Shown piece after piece: positions 1 to 11,559 of a DNA stretch of 64,000 nucleotides (positions within the stretch are counted from its first letter, which is position 1; every line of letters begins with the position of its first letter). The notes under the pieces were generated by a model. It was not told the origin of the DNA. It made no database searches and saw only the letters and a program-made list of their open reading frames with translations. Position numbers and translations under genes: made by a program. The DNA is from Vitis vinifera (lineage: Eukaryota; Streptophyta; Magnoliopsida; Vitales; Vitaceae): the NCBI RefSeq assembly GCF_030704535.1, contig NC_081822.1:2657001-2721000 (forward strand). The letters are read 5' to 3'.

Positions 1-333
1 GAAATATCGGAGAAATATCGGTGGATATTTTTCATCAAATATCGGTGAGACAAAAATTATCCAAAATTGATGGGAATGCTTAAAAAAAGCCAAAGAATGA
101 TAAAATAAGCAAGAATATGCATGTTAAAGTTATTTTATAAGTGTAATTGACATAAATATGGTCAAAGAAAAAAATATCGGTAAATAGTTTACGATACTTG
201 GATTTGAAGAATAAAAAATATGAAATTTGGAATTGTACACTTAGAAAGTTAGAATTGAGTTAAGAAATATTTGATTTCATTAAATGAAAACAATTTACAC
301 ATAAACATAATACATATGACATTGCAATGGTCC

Positions 334-3300
334 TTAATACCAAAATGAAGATCGATGTGGTTCCATCATATTGTTATTGTTAGATGAAGGGAGCCCATCT
401 TGTTGAAGACAATATTCATACCAGGACATGGAGTTTCGATAGTATTGATTGTATGTACGAACATGCCATGCATAAATTTCTTGAGTCCTACCAACAACTT
501 GTCCATGGATAGGAAATCCAGGGTTTTCCCATGTGCTCGTTTGAAATCCTTGTTGTTGCAGCTGATGTGGAAGGTAGTATGGCATTTGTGTGGAAGAAGG
601 ATAGTTATACCTTTCATACTCTTCATCAGTGGAACTTGAAAGATTTTGAGGAGGCTGACCATAACTCATTGCATAAGGGGCATAAATGTTGGCTTCGTTT
701 GATGAATCACTGAATTGAGTCTCTACACTCATCGACTCAAAACTGGCCGACAATGAGTCCTCGTTGTATGGCATCATCCTTCGTTGTCTTCCTCTATATG
801 GCTTTCCAATGGCTCCAACACCTGGACCGGCTCTTCTAGAGCCGTGGTCTTCATCTTGAGTACAATGTGTGAAATCATCTTCACAAGTAAATGCCAATGG
901 TTGTCCACTTTGTTGTTGTTGTCTAACATCCCCTTCATCATTTCCAGGGTCGCTACCATCATTGGTCCCCTCTCCTCTTGAACCATCATAACCGGAAGCA
1001 GAAGTACCAGTAGCACTAGGTCTACTACTATGTTCAACACTCGTGGAGTCAAAAGAAGGTCGAGAAGTGACTGCCGGCTGAGAAATTCCTTGTTGAAATG
1101 AATCTCTCGTGTCTTGGCTGAAACTATCAGTATGAACTTCTTCGGATAACACTCGATCAACATCAACACCTGCTTCTCGGACATGTGCGGCAATTCGTGG
1201 GTCGGGATTTCCATCTTCATCATCTAGATGAAGAGGTCTAACCCATTGAAACAATTGGTTATCTTCTTCTTCACCAACCTCAGTTGCAATGTCAAGTAAA
1301 TCGAGGTAATCTTTCTCTGCAACTTTGTCTTGTTCTGCTTCCATGTCACGTATCTTTAGTTTCATGTTATAATAACAGAAAACTAATTGTTGGAGCATCG
1401 GGTAAGCAAGCCGATTTCTTTGTTTTGTATGAATTAAGGCAAACGTGCTCCAATTTCTCTCACAAGCTGAAGATGATGCAGTTTGCGATAAAACCTTGAT
1501 GGCCAACCTTCTTAATGTAGGAGCGTGATGTCCATACATGAACCACCATTCAGCTACAACCAAATAAATGATATCAATACTTATATTGGAAAGTTACAAT
1601 AATATGCTAATGAAATGAATTATTATTTCACAAATAATACTCACCGGGAACCATTTCTGACCTCGAAGCAATCGCTGCTCGATCACCGAATCCTCTTTTT
1701 GCATCTCGGAATAGTATAATCTACATATTAAATAATTGAAAGTGAAAAAGTTGAGTAAATGAAATTCAATTATTTAATTTATATTATAACTCTAATAATT
1801 TACCTCATTTCCAAATTGACTAAGACCTTCTGATGTAGGATCTAATTTCGCAAAGACTTCATGAACAGCTTGAAGTAGATCAGGATCAGTACCAACTCCA
1901 CGTTTATATTGAAATCTTGGATTAAGAAAGAATGCTACAATAGTAAAGTAGAAATGTAAAATTAGAATTTTATGAAAGAAACATATTAAATACCAATAAA
2001 TTTCAAAGATGAATAATACTTACCTGCTGCATGAAGAGGATGTTTAAGAGTTCTATCCCAACGATCTGCAATTATTTCTAACACCCATTCTTTAGCATTA
2101 AGTCGAATGAGGTTCTCTTTCATAACTCGAATCAATTCGTACACAAATGGCATTGTAGGAACAACTTCTGAATCGACAATGCGAAGAACTGTGTATAGCG
2201 CCTCATATATTGACACTAACTTTCCCACTCTTTCCCAGTACGCATGGTCAAACATAAGTGATTCAACCTCTTTGCCGATTAATGTGCGACTTAAGTTGTG
2301 TTGTGCCCATTCATCACTGATAAACACTTTCTTCAAGTTTGCTTTCTTTTTCAAAAGACTGTCAAGGGCTATATAATTGGTTGCAAATCTTGTTGCTCCA
2401 GGACGAACTATGTCTCCACCACACACCTTCCGCATCTGTGCAAGCAACCAACTATGGTTATAAATGAAGTTGGTTATCTTTCGAGCCTTTGTAATCAGAT
2501 CTGCAACACTCGTCCTTTTACCGATGTCTTCGAACATTAAGTCGATGCAATGTGCTGCACACGGAGTCCAATAAAGATTGTATTTCTTCATTAACAACTT
2601 CCCCGCCTTCACGAATGCCGACCCATTATCTGTAACTATTTGGACCACATTTTGTTTGCCAACTTCCTTGATCACATCCTTCAACAAACCATATATGTAT
2701 TTGTTGTCCTTTATATTATTTGATGCATCAACGGATTTGAGGAAGATTGTGCTACCTTTTGAATATACCATGAAATTAATTATGCTTAATTTCGTGGGCC
2801 CAGTCCATCCGTCAGACATAATCGTGCATCCATAAGTCTTCCACTTTTCTCTTTGAATATTGACATAAGCTTCCATGTCTTTGTACTCCATATCCAAATA
2901 CTTGTGTTTGATTTCATAAGGAGACGGCGGTTCTATACCCATACCTACCATCCATATATAATTAAAACATATAAGAACATTTGTGTCAATCATACTATAT
3001 AAATAGTAATGATATTGTTCAAATAAATACAACTTTTAAAATTATAGTAATTACCTGCTTGTTGTGCACCAACAATCATGTTCTTGAAGTGGTGAGAGTC
3101 TGCTTTACTTGGCGGAACACTCTCATATATGAAGAACTTACTGATCAAACGTCCCATGGTTTCCTTGATGGCACCACCTTTGAAAAGATTTTTTACAGTT
3201 TTCTGTCTTGCTGCTGAAGATTTGTACAATGAGGGTGCATCAGGCAGTGATGCATCTGAATATCGAACACTTTGCGATTTTCGCATTTGCCTTGTTGTTG

Positions 3301-3966
3301 GATTGGTTGGATGTGAAGACTCGCCTATTATAATTATTAAAATTAAACATATATGTTAATTTAATATTATTGATAAAGTTGATAAGAAACAGTAATAATT
3401 CAAATTAATATTATACCTGTTTTTCTTTTGCCTTTTATAAAATGTTCTTGTTGTTGTCGATTCCATTCAGCAGCTTTTGATGCTCGAACTGCCTCTCTAT
3501 AAGCATGTCGCTCATCAGGGTGCATGTCAGCCGGATACATATACACATCATCATCTCCATCATCATCATCATCACCACCACCACCACCACCACCATCATC
3601 ACCACCACCATCACCACCAAGGTTCTCCTCATCGTCCTCATCAATTAAATGCCTATGTCTTCTTCCCATTGTGTCTCGCAGTTCTGCTCGAATCTCTTCT
3701 ATATCAACAGCTTTCTTCGCTTTTGCCTTATTTCTTTGCTCTATAAGTCGTCTTATTTCTTGTTTCACTTCTGGAGGCACGTTAGGACACTTTTTTGTAT
3801 TTGAATTAGGGTCTGTATGTGATAGGTGAAATTTAAAACGAGTAATCCCACCACTCTTTATTGCCAACCCACAGTAATTGCATATTGTTCCATTTTTGTT
3901 CCCTTCCATAGGTGTACAATATTTCCAACAAGGATCTCGACCCATGGTACCGCTTTCACTAGCCAT
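334..3966 (-). CDS. hAT transposase, six exons, 1055 aa, uninterrupted
   Basis: Coding exons (minus strand, read right to left) are 3417-3966, 3055-3324, 2024-2944, 1804-1934, 1645-1720 and 334-1553. All junctions are GT-AG, phases agree, and the total is 3168 nt including TAA. The protein starts with a BED-type zinc finger (C29, C32, H47, H50), followed by an Asp/Gly tract at about residues 110-140. Exon 3 carries a DUF659-like core with MSDGWTGPT and VTDNGSAF, whose Asp residues fit the RNase H-like catalytic core. The hAT dimerisation region near residues 655-710 includes ACERNWS. About 340 low-complexity residues rich in Ser, Gln, Tyr and Asn follow. Hermes-like hAT enzymes cut and paste the element after dimerising. 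No stop or frameshift is visible, so it could be functional. Alternative: a domesticated gene, but the repeat-rich flanks argue for a transposon. Confidence 0.85.
3540..3632. repeat. CAT/CAC trinucleotide repeat inside the transposase exon 1
   Basis: On the plus strand the tract alternates CAT and CAC triplets. Read on the minus strand it encodes the run of Asp and Gly after the BED finger. It stays in frame, so length changes alter only the acidic linker. Confidence 0.9.
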
Positions 3967-4037
3967 TTTCTAAAATTGAATTATGAAACTAATATCAAAT
4001 TTAAAATTATTAAAGATAAAACATGTAAGAAATTTAA

Positions 4038-4400
4038 TATGCATGAAATTGATAAGAACTAATAAAAATTGAAATTAAAATTGAATTATGCATATATGAA
4101 ATAGATAAACATTACAATAAAATTTTGATAAGAATTAAAATAAATTAAATTTGCATATTCATGAAATTGATAAGAATCACTACTAATAAAAATTAAAATT
4201 AAAAATGAATTATGCATATATGAAATAGATAAACATTACAATAAAATTTTGATAAGAATTAAATTAAATTAAAATAAATTAAATTTGCATATTCATGAAA
4301 TTGATAAGAATCATTACTAATAAAAATTAAAATTGAATTATGCATATATGAAATAGATAAACATTACAATTACATTTCCATATGAATTAGAAAATATCAA
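4038..4400. repeat. Tandem repeat of about 124-128 bp in the transposase leader intron
   Basis: The anchor GAATTATGCATATATG recurs at 4083, 4207 and 4335, giving periods of 124 and 128 bp. A partial copy of the unit's second half precedes the first anchor. The array lies within a predicted 5'-leader intron (about 3970-4470). Splice signals on the minus strand are AAG|GTATGT at 4471 and TTTTAG|AAAATGG just before the start codon. Confidence 0.85.
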
Positions 4401-4583
4401 TTAAACTATATATAACAAATAAAATTTAATTATGCATAATAAAATAAATTTTATAAAAGGTAAGACATACCTTAATTAGCCTTTGACTTGGAGTTAATCC
4501 CCTTCACCACCAAATTTTCAAAATAAAAAATTTTTGCTAGATCATATAAGAATTTTGATGTATGAAATGAAATGGAATGTGGG

Positions 4584-4591
4584 TATTTATA
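4584..4591 (-). promoter_or_regulatory. Probable TATA box of the hAT transposase gene
   Basis: The minus strand reads TATAAATA here. It lies about 110 nt upstream of the predicted leader donor at 4471, which leaves room for a short non-coding first exon. The position is right for the transposase start, but no transcript evidence is available. Confidence 0.6.
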
Positions 4592-4612
4592 GGAATTTTT
4601 TTGGTCAAACTA

Positions 4613-4850
4613 GCCGTTGGATGGTCAAACTAGCCGTTATAAATTAATTTTAACCGTTGGATCAAAATTTGGTTCAAATTTCACCATTAGATCTTCATAT
4701 AACCGTTGGAAACACTCCATAGCCCTTGGATAAAGTCAAGATTGATTTTCCACCATTGGATCACAAATCTGACCGTTGGAGGCCTTTACATACACGGGTG
4801 AAATCTGGGCCATCAGATCCTCAAAAATTCAAAATTGGCCGTCAGATCAA
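4613..4850. repeat. Degenerate CCGTTGGATC subterminal repeats
   Basis: About ten copies of CCGTTGGATC and variants (CCATTGGATC, CCGTCAGATC, CCATCAGATC) are spaced roughly 20-35 bp apart, all in the same orientation. They sit between the transposase promoter and the CGAT-rich end of the element. Confidence 0.75.
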
Positions 4851-4870
4851 AAGCAGGGAATCTTCAAAAA

Positions 4871-5141
4871 AATCGCCGATTTTTTCAAAAAATCGCCGAT
4901 TTTACCGATTAATCGCCGATTTTTTGCTGTCCTCTGCCGTCTTCGCCGCGCGTGGCTCCACTCGCCGATGTTTCGCCGATTTTTCGGTCCTCCACCGATA
5001 TTTCGTCGATATATCGGCGATTTTGCCGATTTTTGGCCGATTTTTCCGTCAATCGATAATCGGTGCCGATTATCGTTTCGATGCCGCCCGATAACCGATA
5101 TTTCTCCGAAATATCGGCGACATTTTCCGATTTTTCAATCC
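4871..5141. repeat. CGAT-rich subterminal array of the hAT element
   Basis: I count about 17 CGAT tetramers in about 270 bp, many as GCCGATTTT or ACCGATATTTC in both orientations. The matching ATATCGG motif recurs at the opposite end (positions 1-50 and near 175). hAT transposases are known to bind short subterminal repeats, so these are candidate binding sites. Confidence 0.8.
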
Positions 5142-5150
5142 ATGCATCCA

Positions 5151-5445
5151 ACTATATTAAATTTTTTTTTTTTTTTAATTTTCCACTCGTGTATGCGGGC
5201 AAGTCGTTTATTATATTGCACCGTCTTAATCAGAAGTTCATTACAAGTTTCAAACTCTTAACAGTGAAATAACTACTCTCCTATAAATAAATAAATTTCT
5301 AGAATATTTCCAATTAATTAAAATTTAAAAAATAAATAAATTAAAGAATACTGGTGGGCGGGATTCAAATATGAATGGACAAGAGGGGTGAAACATGGGA
5401 TTTGTTGACGTAGGCGTGCAGCCTCCAACACCATCATCATCATTA

Positions 5446-5486
<41 letters not shown>

Positions 5487-6832
5487 GTGATTCAAAAGAG
5501 ACAAAAGTAAAAGGTAAATGTTCAATTCACGTAGACGGTAGACAAGTGAGCTTAATTTAATTATAATATTAAAAATAAAAAAGCAGAGAAGTCGCGCCCA
5601 CCCACTAATTCTCTCTTTAAGCTTTAAGCTTTAAGGAGTAAGTAATTAAGTGATTTGATGTTTGTGAGCCACATTCGTATGGGTTCACACCTAAAAGTCA
5701 ATGATTTTAGTTCCTTTCCTCTTAATTAATTCTTAATCTCTCTTGTCTTACTAAAGTGCTATTTTTATTATTATTATTAAAGTTGTTTTTTATTTTCTTA
5801 TGCTTTCATGCTTTTGGTATTAAAATAATAGAGGGATGGATCGCATGCTGAGTCGCACCTGTTTCAACACCTACACCACTTCAAAAAAAAAATAGTTTTT
5901 TATTTTGCAAAATTAAAAAATTAAAAACATATTCTATAATTAAAAAAAAAACAATAATTCCCTTTTCAAAAATTTGAAAAGACAAATTTACCCTTTATAC
6001 CTAATTCATCTTTTCCAAAAGTTCAATTTTTTTATACTAAATTTATATTTTCAAAATACGAATTCTACTTTAAATCCTAAATTATAGTAGTCTCATAATT
6101 ATTTTTTTAAAAAACAATAAACTTTAATTTTTACAAATTTAAAATAAATTTATATAATTAAAAGAAATTCATTACATGTATTTTTTATTTTTTTACCCTC
6201 AATAAAATTATTGTCCATGTAATATCACAAACCTCATCTTCTTGATATGTCAAATACATCAAATTTTTTTTTTTATGATTTTAATGTTTGGAATCCAAAG
6301 AATTTAAATATCATTTAAAGTACTAAGAATTCAATCATTCAATTTGGAATTGAAACCCTTACTTTATTTTAATTGAAAAAAAAAATCCACCGACCCCAAA
6401 AAACCAATTCATAAAATAAATAAATAAATAAAAGCATGAAAATTGTAGTGATAAGTCCAAAATTAGCCTAGCGACTCATTGACCCAACTAATTACGAAAA
6501 TTTCTAGAACCCAAGGACCTGTTGCCTACGAGTCAATTGGGTTGACCCATTGACCTACTATGCAAATTGTAATAATGCAATTTGAAATTAAAAATGTTAA
6601 AATTTTAATTTGTAAAAATTAATAATTTTAAATCCTATATCTCCATTTTAAATTTATAATTTTGCTCATGGCACCACTTTATCGAGGTAATGATAAAATC
6701 ATTTTATTTAATGATTTAAGTTAATTTTAATCTAAATTATTATTAAATTACTAAAATAAAATTAAACACTTAATTTTTACTTTAATATTAATATTGTTTG
6801 ATAAAATTGATTTAAATATTTTTTTAAATCAC
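5151..6832. other. AT-rich intergenic spacer
   Basis: No coding potential is visible. The stretch is A/T-rich with homopolymer runs and one ATT microsatellite, and it lies between the hAT element and a MITE. Confidence 0.7.
5433..5487. repeat. ATC/ATT trinucleotide microsatellite
   Basis: A run of CAT triplets passes into a long ATT run. It has no coding context on either strand. Confidence 0.9.
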
Positions 6833-6835
6833 TAA

Positions 6836-7160
6836 GGCTATGTTTGGTTCCCGAAAAGTACAAAGGAAAGAAAAAAAATGCTAAGGAAAATGATTTTCTT
6901 ATGTTTGGTTGTCCTATAAAAAATATGAAAGAAAATCAAATATAATTAAAACTAATTAAAAACTTATATATTTATAAATTATTTAATCTTTATATTGATG
7001 AGTTAAAATAAATAAAATGAGTTTGAAGTAACAAAAAAATAATTTATCAACTTTTAATCTATTTTTTTATTTTCCTTCCCTTTTTCTTTCTTTTTACTTT
7101 TCCTTTGTATTTTCTTTCCCTCGCATTTTCCCTCAAATTTTCCGGGAACCAAACATAGCC
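6836..7160. mobile_element. Harbinger/Tourist-type MITE, 325 bp
   Basis: Perfect 18-base terminal inverted repeats GGCTATGTTTGGTTCCCG extend imperfectly further inwards. TAA flanks both sides (6833-6835 and 7161-7163), matching the 3-bp TWA target duplication of PIF/Harbinger elements. The AT-rich interior has no open frame. A second, diverged copy lies at 48876-49164 in an RFC3 intron. Confidence 0.85.
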
Positions 7161-7163
7161 TAA

Positions 7164-8341
7164 ATTAATATACACATCCTTATTAAGTTTAATTAATATT
7201 TACTCTCGTTAAATTTATTAATAAATTTATTTATTAAACATATAAAATAATTACAAAATATTTACTCTAAAAAATAATTATAAATGTAAAATGATAGAAA
7301 TAAAAAGAAATTCTCATTGAATATGAATAAATAGGGTAAAAGGATTTAAAATTAGGAATAAATTAATTATTTTAGTTTCTTATTTTTCATTTAAAATTCA
7401 GTATAATTTTTATGATTTTTCCTTTTTAGAGAAATTGTTTTTACACTGTAATTTAAGGAATAGTGCTCATGCGTAGATTTTTTATTTTTTATTTTTTTAA
7501 TGTTTCTAAATTTTGAAAATTCTCTTGATTAGATCAGCTCCTTGGGTTTCTCTCATCGTGGCGTGGCGCCAGCTGCGCCGAACGTGGAAACTACATGCTG
7601 ACGAGGAAATTAAGAAATAAATTGAATTCGATAACGGTGAATTGACCAAAAACCCCCCGACTGTGGTACGGCGAAAATGTGATTCGTGAGTTGCGTCAAT
7701 TAATAGAAACCACGCCAGCAGAGACTCAATCCCAGCAGTAGCTTTCACCGAAAGTAAAAGACAGATAATTCCACGTAGAAAACTCATAATTCCACGCCTT
7801 TTTTCAAATTTTCTTGGGTGGACGTATTAATCATGCATACGACAAATCATTTTTTGGAGGACTAGAGAAGGCAAGCGTGGAAGTAGCATCATTTTTGGCG
7901 CCTTAGCCGCTTCCCTCTCGGAGCTTCCACCAAACGACAATTTTTGCTATGTGCTTGCCACGCAGGCCTCTGTTTTTTTTTTTGTCCTTTACCAGTTTTA
8001 ACCCCAAACAGACATAGAGAGCCTCACGTTATCCATGCTGGACCCCTTCGCCTTTATATATGTAATTCTACGTAAATTTTGAATTTAATAAAGTCAATAT
8101 TTATTTTCTATTTTATTTTATTTTGTTAACAATAACTGTACTATAATCAAAACTATCTTATTATAAATTAATGAGTATTTAATTTTATCGTATTAATTTT
8201 AAATTTTTTAATTAAATTGTCACTATCCCAACCATAGCTTACCTGTCATTTATTGAGGCCAAACCGTTTTGACGTGTCTAGACGTTTCTTCGCATGATTT
8301 TGAGCATTAAATGCTTCCACCATTCTGTAAACCAAGACGGA
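7164..8341. other. Intergenic region upstream of the NAC gene
   Basis: No gene is supported. A GC-richer patch at about 7520-8040 has a 93-codon open frame on the minus strand, but no recognisable domain or splice context. The remainder is AT-rich. Confidence 0.6.
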
Positions 8342-9104
8342 CACGTGGTATCTACGTGGCCCTTTTTTTTTTTCTGGTAGTGTCTTATTCTGACAATATT
8401 TTATCTGCCTGGTTTCTAACTTTTTTTTTTTTAAAATACATTAAATTAAATTAAAAGACGACCTAAACAGGATGTTGGACCATAAGATAAATGAAAACAA
8501 TCGTTATCAACCCAACCAGTACCTCAAATAATTCAATTCAACGTGCACATGAAAATTTGATAAAATCGATTTAAACGCCGTCATAACCGACAATTGCATT
8601 TTTTTCAAACCACAAGGTTGAAAAAAAAAAAAAAAAAAAGGTTTTATGAAAAATAAGTCACCGGCGCATATATTTATTTCAATATGGGGCCACAGGAAAA
8701 CCCAGGTCTAACGTTTCACGACACACGTGAAGGCTCCCACTAACTTGCACCGGCTGACATCAGCGTCGCACGTGGATGATCCACGATGACGTGGACATTG
8801 AATCCACCGTTAAACTGTCGGCTCAGCGACCAAGAGAAAAGAGGAGGAAAACCAAGCGGAGCCGTCGACTGCACACGGTTCCCCATGACAGTTGGTCCCC
8901 ATATGACTCGCACGTGCGTCCAAAACAGGTGACGCAAGCAGTGACTAAATCACAGAGTGTGGGCTCTCGACACGCATACACTCACACTTCATAATCCGCC
9001 ACGTGTCCGGCTGCGGTCAGAATGGTGGCTATTCCCCTAGAACAACCGAAGAAATATTATCGCCCACGTGTATTCTAATAACCACCGTTCCCACCTGCCA
9101 CGTG
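8342..9104 (+). promoter_or_regulatory. G-box/ABRE array in the NAC promoter
   Basis: Seven perfect CACGTG hexamers lie at 8342, 8724, 8769, 8911, 9000, 9065 and 9099. The last six fall within about 380 bp of each other, just upstream of the TATA box. Several have the GCCACGTGTC context preferred by bZIP ABF/AREB factors. An ACCGAC DRE-type core is at 8586. Together these suggest abscisic acid and water-stress control, as known for ATAF-type NAC genes. Confidence 0.75.
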
Positions 9105-9117
9105 TCCTCTTTTTCTC

Positions 9118-9124
9118 TATAAAT
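9118..9124 (+). promoter_or_regulatory. TATA box of the NAC gene
   Basis: TATAAAT lies 126-132 nt upstream of the start codon, directly after the last G-box. This implies a leader of about 100 nt, which contains no upstream ATG. Confidence 0.75.
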
Positions 9125-9249
9125 TCCTCGCTCTCCCTTCCGGTCTAAGTTTCAAGCGCCGTCTTGGCTCAGAGCAAAGCCGTGAGAGAAGAGAAAAAAA
9201 AGGTCAGGGAGAAACATTCATTCAAGAGAGGAAGGAGAGAGAAGCTAAT

Positions 9250-10819
9250 ATGACAGCGGAGTTGCAGTTACCTCCAGGCTTCAGGTTCCATCCGACGGAT
9301 GAGGAGCTTGTGATGCACTATCTGTGCCGTAAATGTGCATCGCAATCGATCGCCGTGCCGATCATTGCCGAAATTGATCTCTACAAATTCGATCCCTGGC
9401 AGCTTCCTGGTAATTATTATTATTTTCATTTTTTTGTTATTTTTTTCTGAACTCCCAAAATTTGGATTTTTATTTAAGGGGGATTTGGTGATTTGAACAG
9501 AGATGGCCTTGTACGGAGAGAAAGAGTGGTACTTCTTTTCGCCGAGAGATCGGAAATATCCGAACGGTTCAAGGCCGAACCGGGCAGCGGGAACAGGGTA
9601 CTGGAAGGCCACCGGAGCGGATAAGCCTATTGGGCATCCGAAGCCGGTTGGGATTAAGAAGGCTTTGGTTTTTTATGCCGGAAAAGCCCCCAGGGGAGAG
9701 AAGACAAATTGGATTATGCATGAATACCGGCTGGCAGACGTGGACCGGTCGGCTCGCAAGAAGAATAATAGCTTAAGGGTACTTAGCCTTGAACCGCTTC
9801 ACCAATATTTTAGGGCTAAAATGGGCTTTTTAATAAAAATCATGAACCGTCAGATCTTGGACTGAATACTTAGTTTGACTTTGTATTTTCCTCCATCCTT
9901 CGGTTGAGATTAGGATGGCCCTGTCCGCTTAATGATCACTATCAACGTCAAACGGGCGTCTTTATGATCATCGAATCGGTGGAGGGTGGAGATGTATCCT
10001 ATGCTAGATTTAGGAAGTTCTTGACCGAGTGGAAGCGAGGTCCCACTGGAAAAACTGTGTGGTGATGAAATATGGTGGCCCATTCCGGCCCTTTGTAGAT
10101 CAACACAAACCGTATGAATGTCATTTAAGATGGTGTTTAGATTTGATTAGGTTTTAAGCTGTCAGGTTAGCATTACCCCCAATCAAGCATTATTGCTTTC
10201 TATATACGCATATTATTCCTTCTTATCCATTTGTGACGTCTGACCAGATTAGGAAAGATAGACCCTTGATTAATATTACAACTTAACGGTCTTGATTTCA
10301 TTTCACAAAAATATCATGCTCCAAGCTTTCACTGATCTAACGCTCACGGTTTTGCAGTTGGACGATTGGGTTCTGTGCCGCATATACAACAAGAAGGGCA
10401 TTGTCGAGAAACAACACACCGCTGCCCGGAAATCAGATTGCTCCGATGTTGAGGATCAAAAGCCTGGACCTCTTGCTCTAAGCAGGAAGGTAGGTGCGAT
10501 GCCTCCACCTCCGCCGCCATCGTCCTCTACGGCACCAACTGCGACAGCGGCACTGGACGATTTGGTGTACTTCGACTCATCGGATTCGGTGCCGCGCCTC
10601 CACACCGACTCGAGCTGTTCGGAGCACGTGGTGTCGCCGGAGTTCACGTGCGAGAGGGAGGTGCAGAGCGAGCCCAAGTGGAAGGAGTGGGAAAATCCCA
10701 TGGACTTTTCGTACAATTACATGGATGCCACAGTTGACAACGCATTTTTGTCTCAGTTCCCGAATAATCAGATGTCGCCATTGCAGGACATGTTCATGTA
10801 CCTGCAGAAGCCCTTCTGA
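9250..10819 (+). CDS. NAC032: NAC transcription factor, ATAF/NAC032 type, 299 aa
   Basis: Exons are 9250-9409, 9501-9778 and 10358-10819. Phases agree and the total is 900 nt, with the intron positions usual for NAC genes. The N-terminal NAC domain (about residues 7-160) shows [15 protein letters not shown], then [28 protein letters not shown], the DNA-binding [20 protein letters not shown] and [13 protein letters not shown]. The C-terminal activation region has a Pro run and ends in [10 protein letters not shown], shared with ATAF1. Proteins of this group act in the nucleus in abscisic acid, drought, wounding and senescence responses. Adjacency to CSI3 and RFC3 favours NAC032 over ATAF1 or NAC102, although the tail looks ATAF1-like. 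Confidence 0.93.
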
Positions 10820-11240
10820 TCTGTCATCGCATCAAAAGGCCAACACACTATCTTTCGGTGGACACTGTAGCACGCGATTCCCGCATCGTAACACGAGACT
10901 GAAGACTCAGGTCCATGAGTGTGCACGTGCGAGAGGTTTGGCGGCTACCAAGCAGTTAGGTTATTGGAATTAGAGTAACTCGGTCCACCTTGAAGCGTAT
11001 CAAAGTGTTTTGGGCCGTTGATTGCGGCGATCGGACGGTACATGTTAGATTTTGCCTATGATAATACACAGTGATCACCCCCACAACGTGTATATATGTC
11101 GATGTGTGTATATACATGAAGCTTCTGGGATGGGACAGGGGCCCATGAGTCCATGGCCCCTTCTAAATTCTAATACTTGTACCAGTTCTTTCCTTCTAAA
11201 GTAGGTGATTTTATATTTAAATCATTTAAATTTACACTCA
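10820..11240. other. NAC 3' flank
   Basis: This non-coding stretch after the NAC stop codon should hold the 3' untranslated region. The poly(A) site cannot be fixed from sequence alone. Confidence 0.6.
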
Positions 11241-11245
11241 CTAAA

Positions 11246-11546
11246 TGGGCCGACTTTGTTCAAAATGGGCCATACAGGCTTCTGGCCCATCCCCACTATG
11301 GACAAGTTGGGCAGCCTGGTTAAGATCTTTATTCAGTGAACACTTGCTGAGACGACATTTGCGGATGTGTAGTCAGTAGAAGACAAAATCCCGATTTCCA
11401 ATGTCATATGGCTCAGAAACAGGTTGACCCACTGGGCCCAGACTGCACTCCAATCCATTAAATATTCTTCTGTCGACACTCAATTATGGACTGCATGTGG
11501 GCTGAAGTGGGCCCTGAACACATGAAACATCATACTCCCCAGCCCA
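11246..11546. promoter_or_regulatory. Cluster of TGGGCC/Y (site II-like) motifs without an adjacent gene
   Basis: TGGGC or its reverse occurs about eight times: 11246, 11266, 11284, 11308, 11433, 11498, 11508 and 11541. TGGGCY is the TCP-bound site II element of growth-related promoters. No open gene follows on either strand, so its role is unexplained. Confidence 0.4.
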
Positions 11547-11559
11547 ATGCTTGAAAAAG

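Larger units (their letters stand above)
1..5150 (-). mobile_element. hAT-superfamily DNA transposon, apparently coding-intact, left end at or beyond window edge
   Basis: A BED-finger/DUF659/hAT-dimerisation transposase gene on the minus strand is flanked by related repeat-rich ends. The window opens with copies of ATATCGG, and the right end (about 4871-5141) is packed with CGAT and CCGATATTTC. A 20-base stretch at the window start (positions 2-21) closely resembles the reverse complement of 5095-5117, so the two ends are inverted with respect to each other. The exact termini and the 8-bp target duplication expected of hAT elements cannot be set, because the left end coincides with the window edge. 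The right limit is where the CGAT-rich sequence gives way to a T-tract. Confidence 0.85.

Noticed and set aside
3435..3746. Poly-Met/Val and poly-His frames around 3435-3746
   Set aside because: They are other-frame readings of the CAT/CAC repeat inside the transposase exon.
7506..7787. A 93-codon open frame on the minus strand in a GC-richer patch
   Set aside because: No recognisable domain, no promoter or splice context, and composition that can give such a frame by chance.
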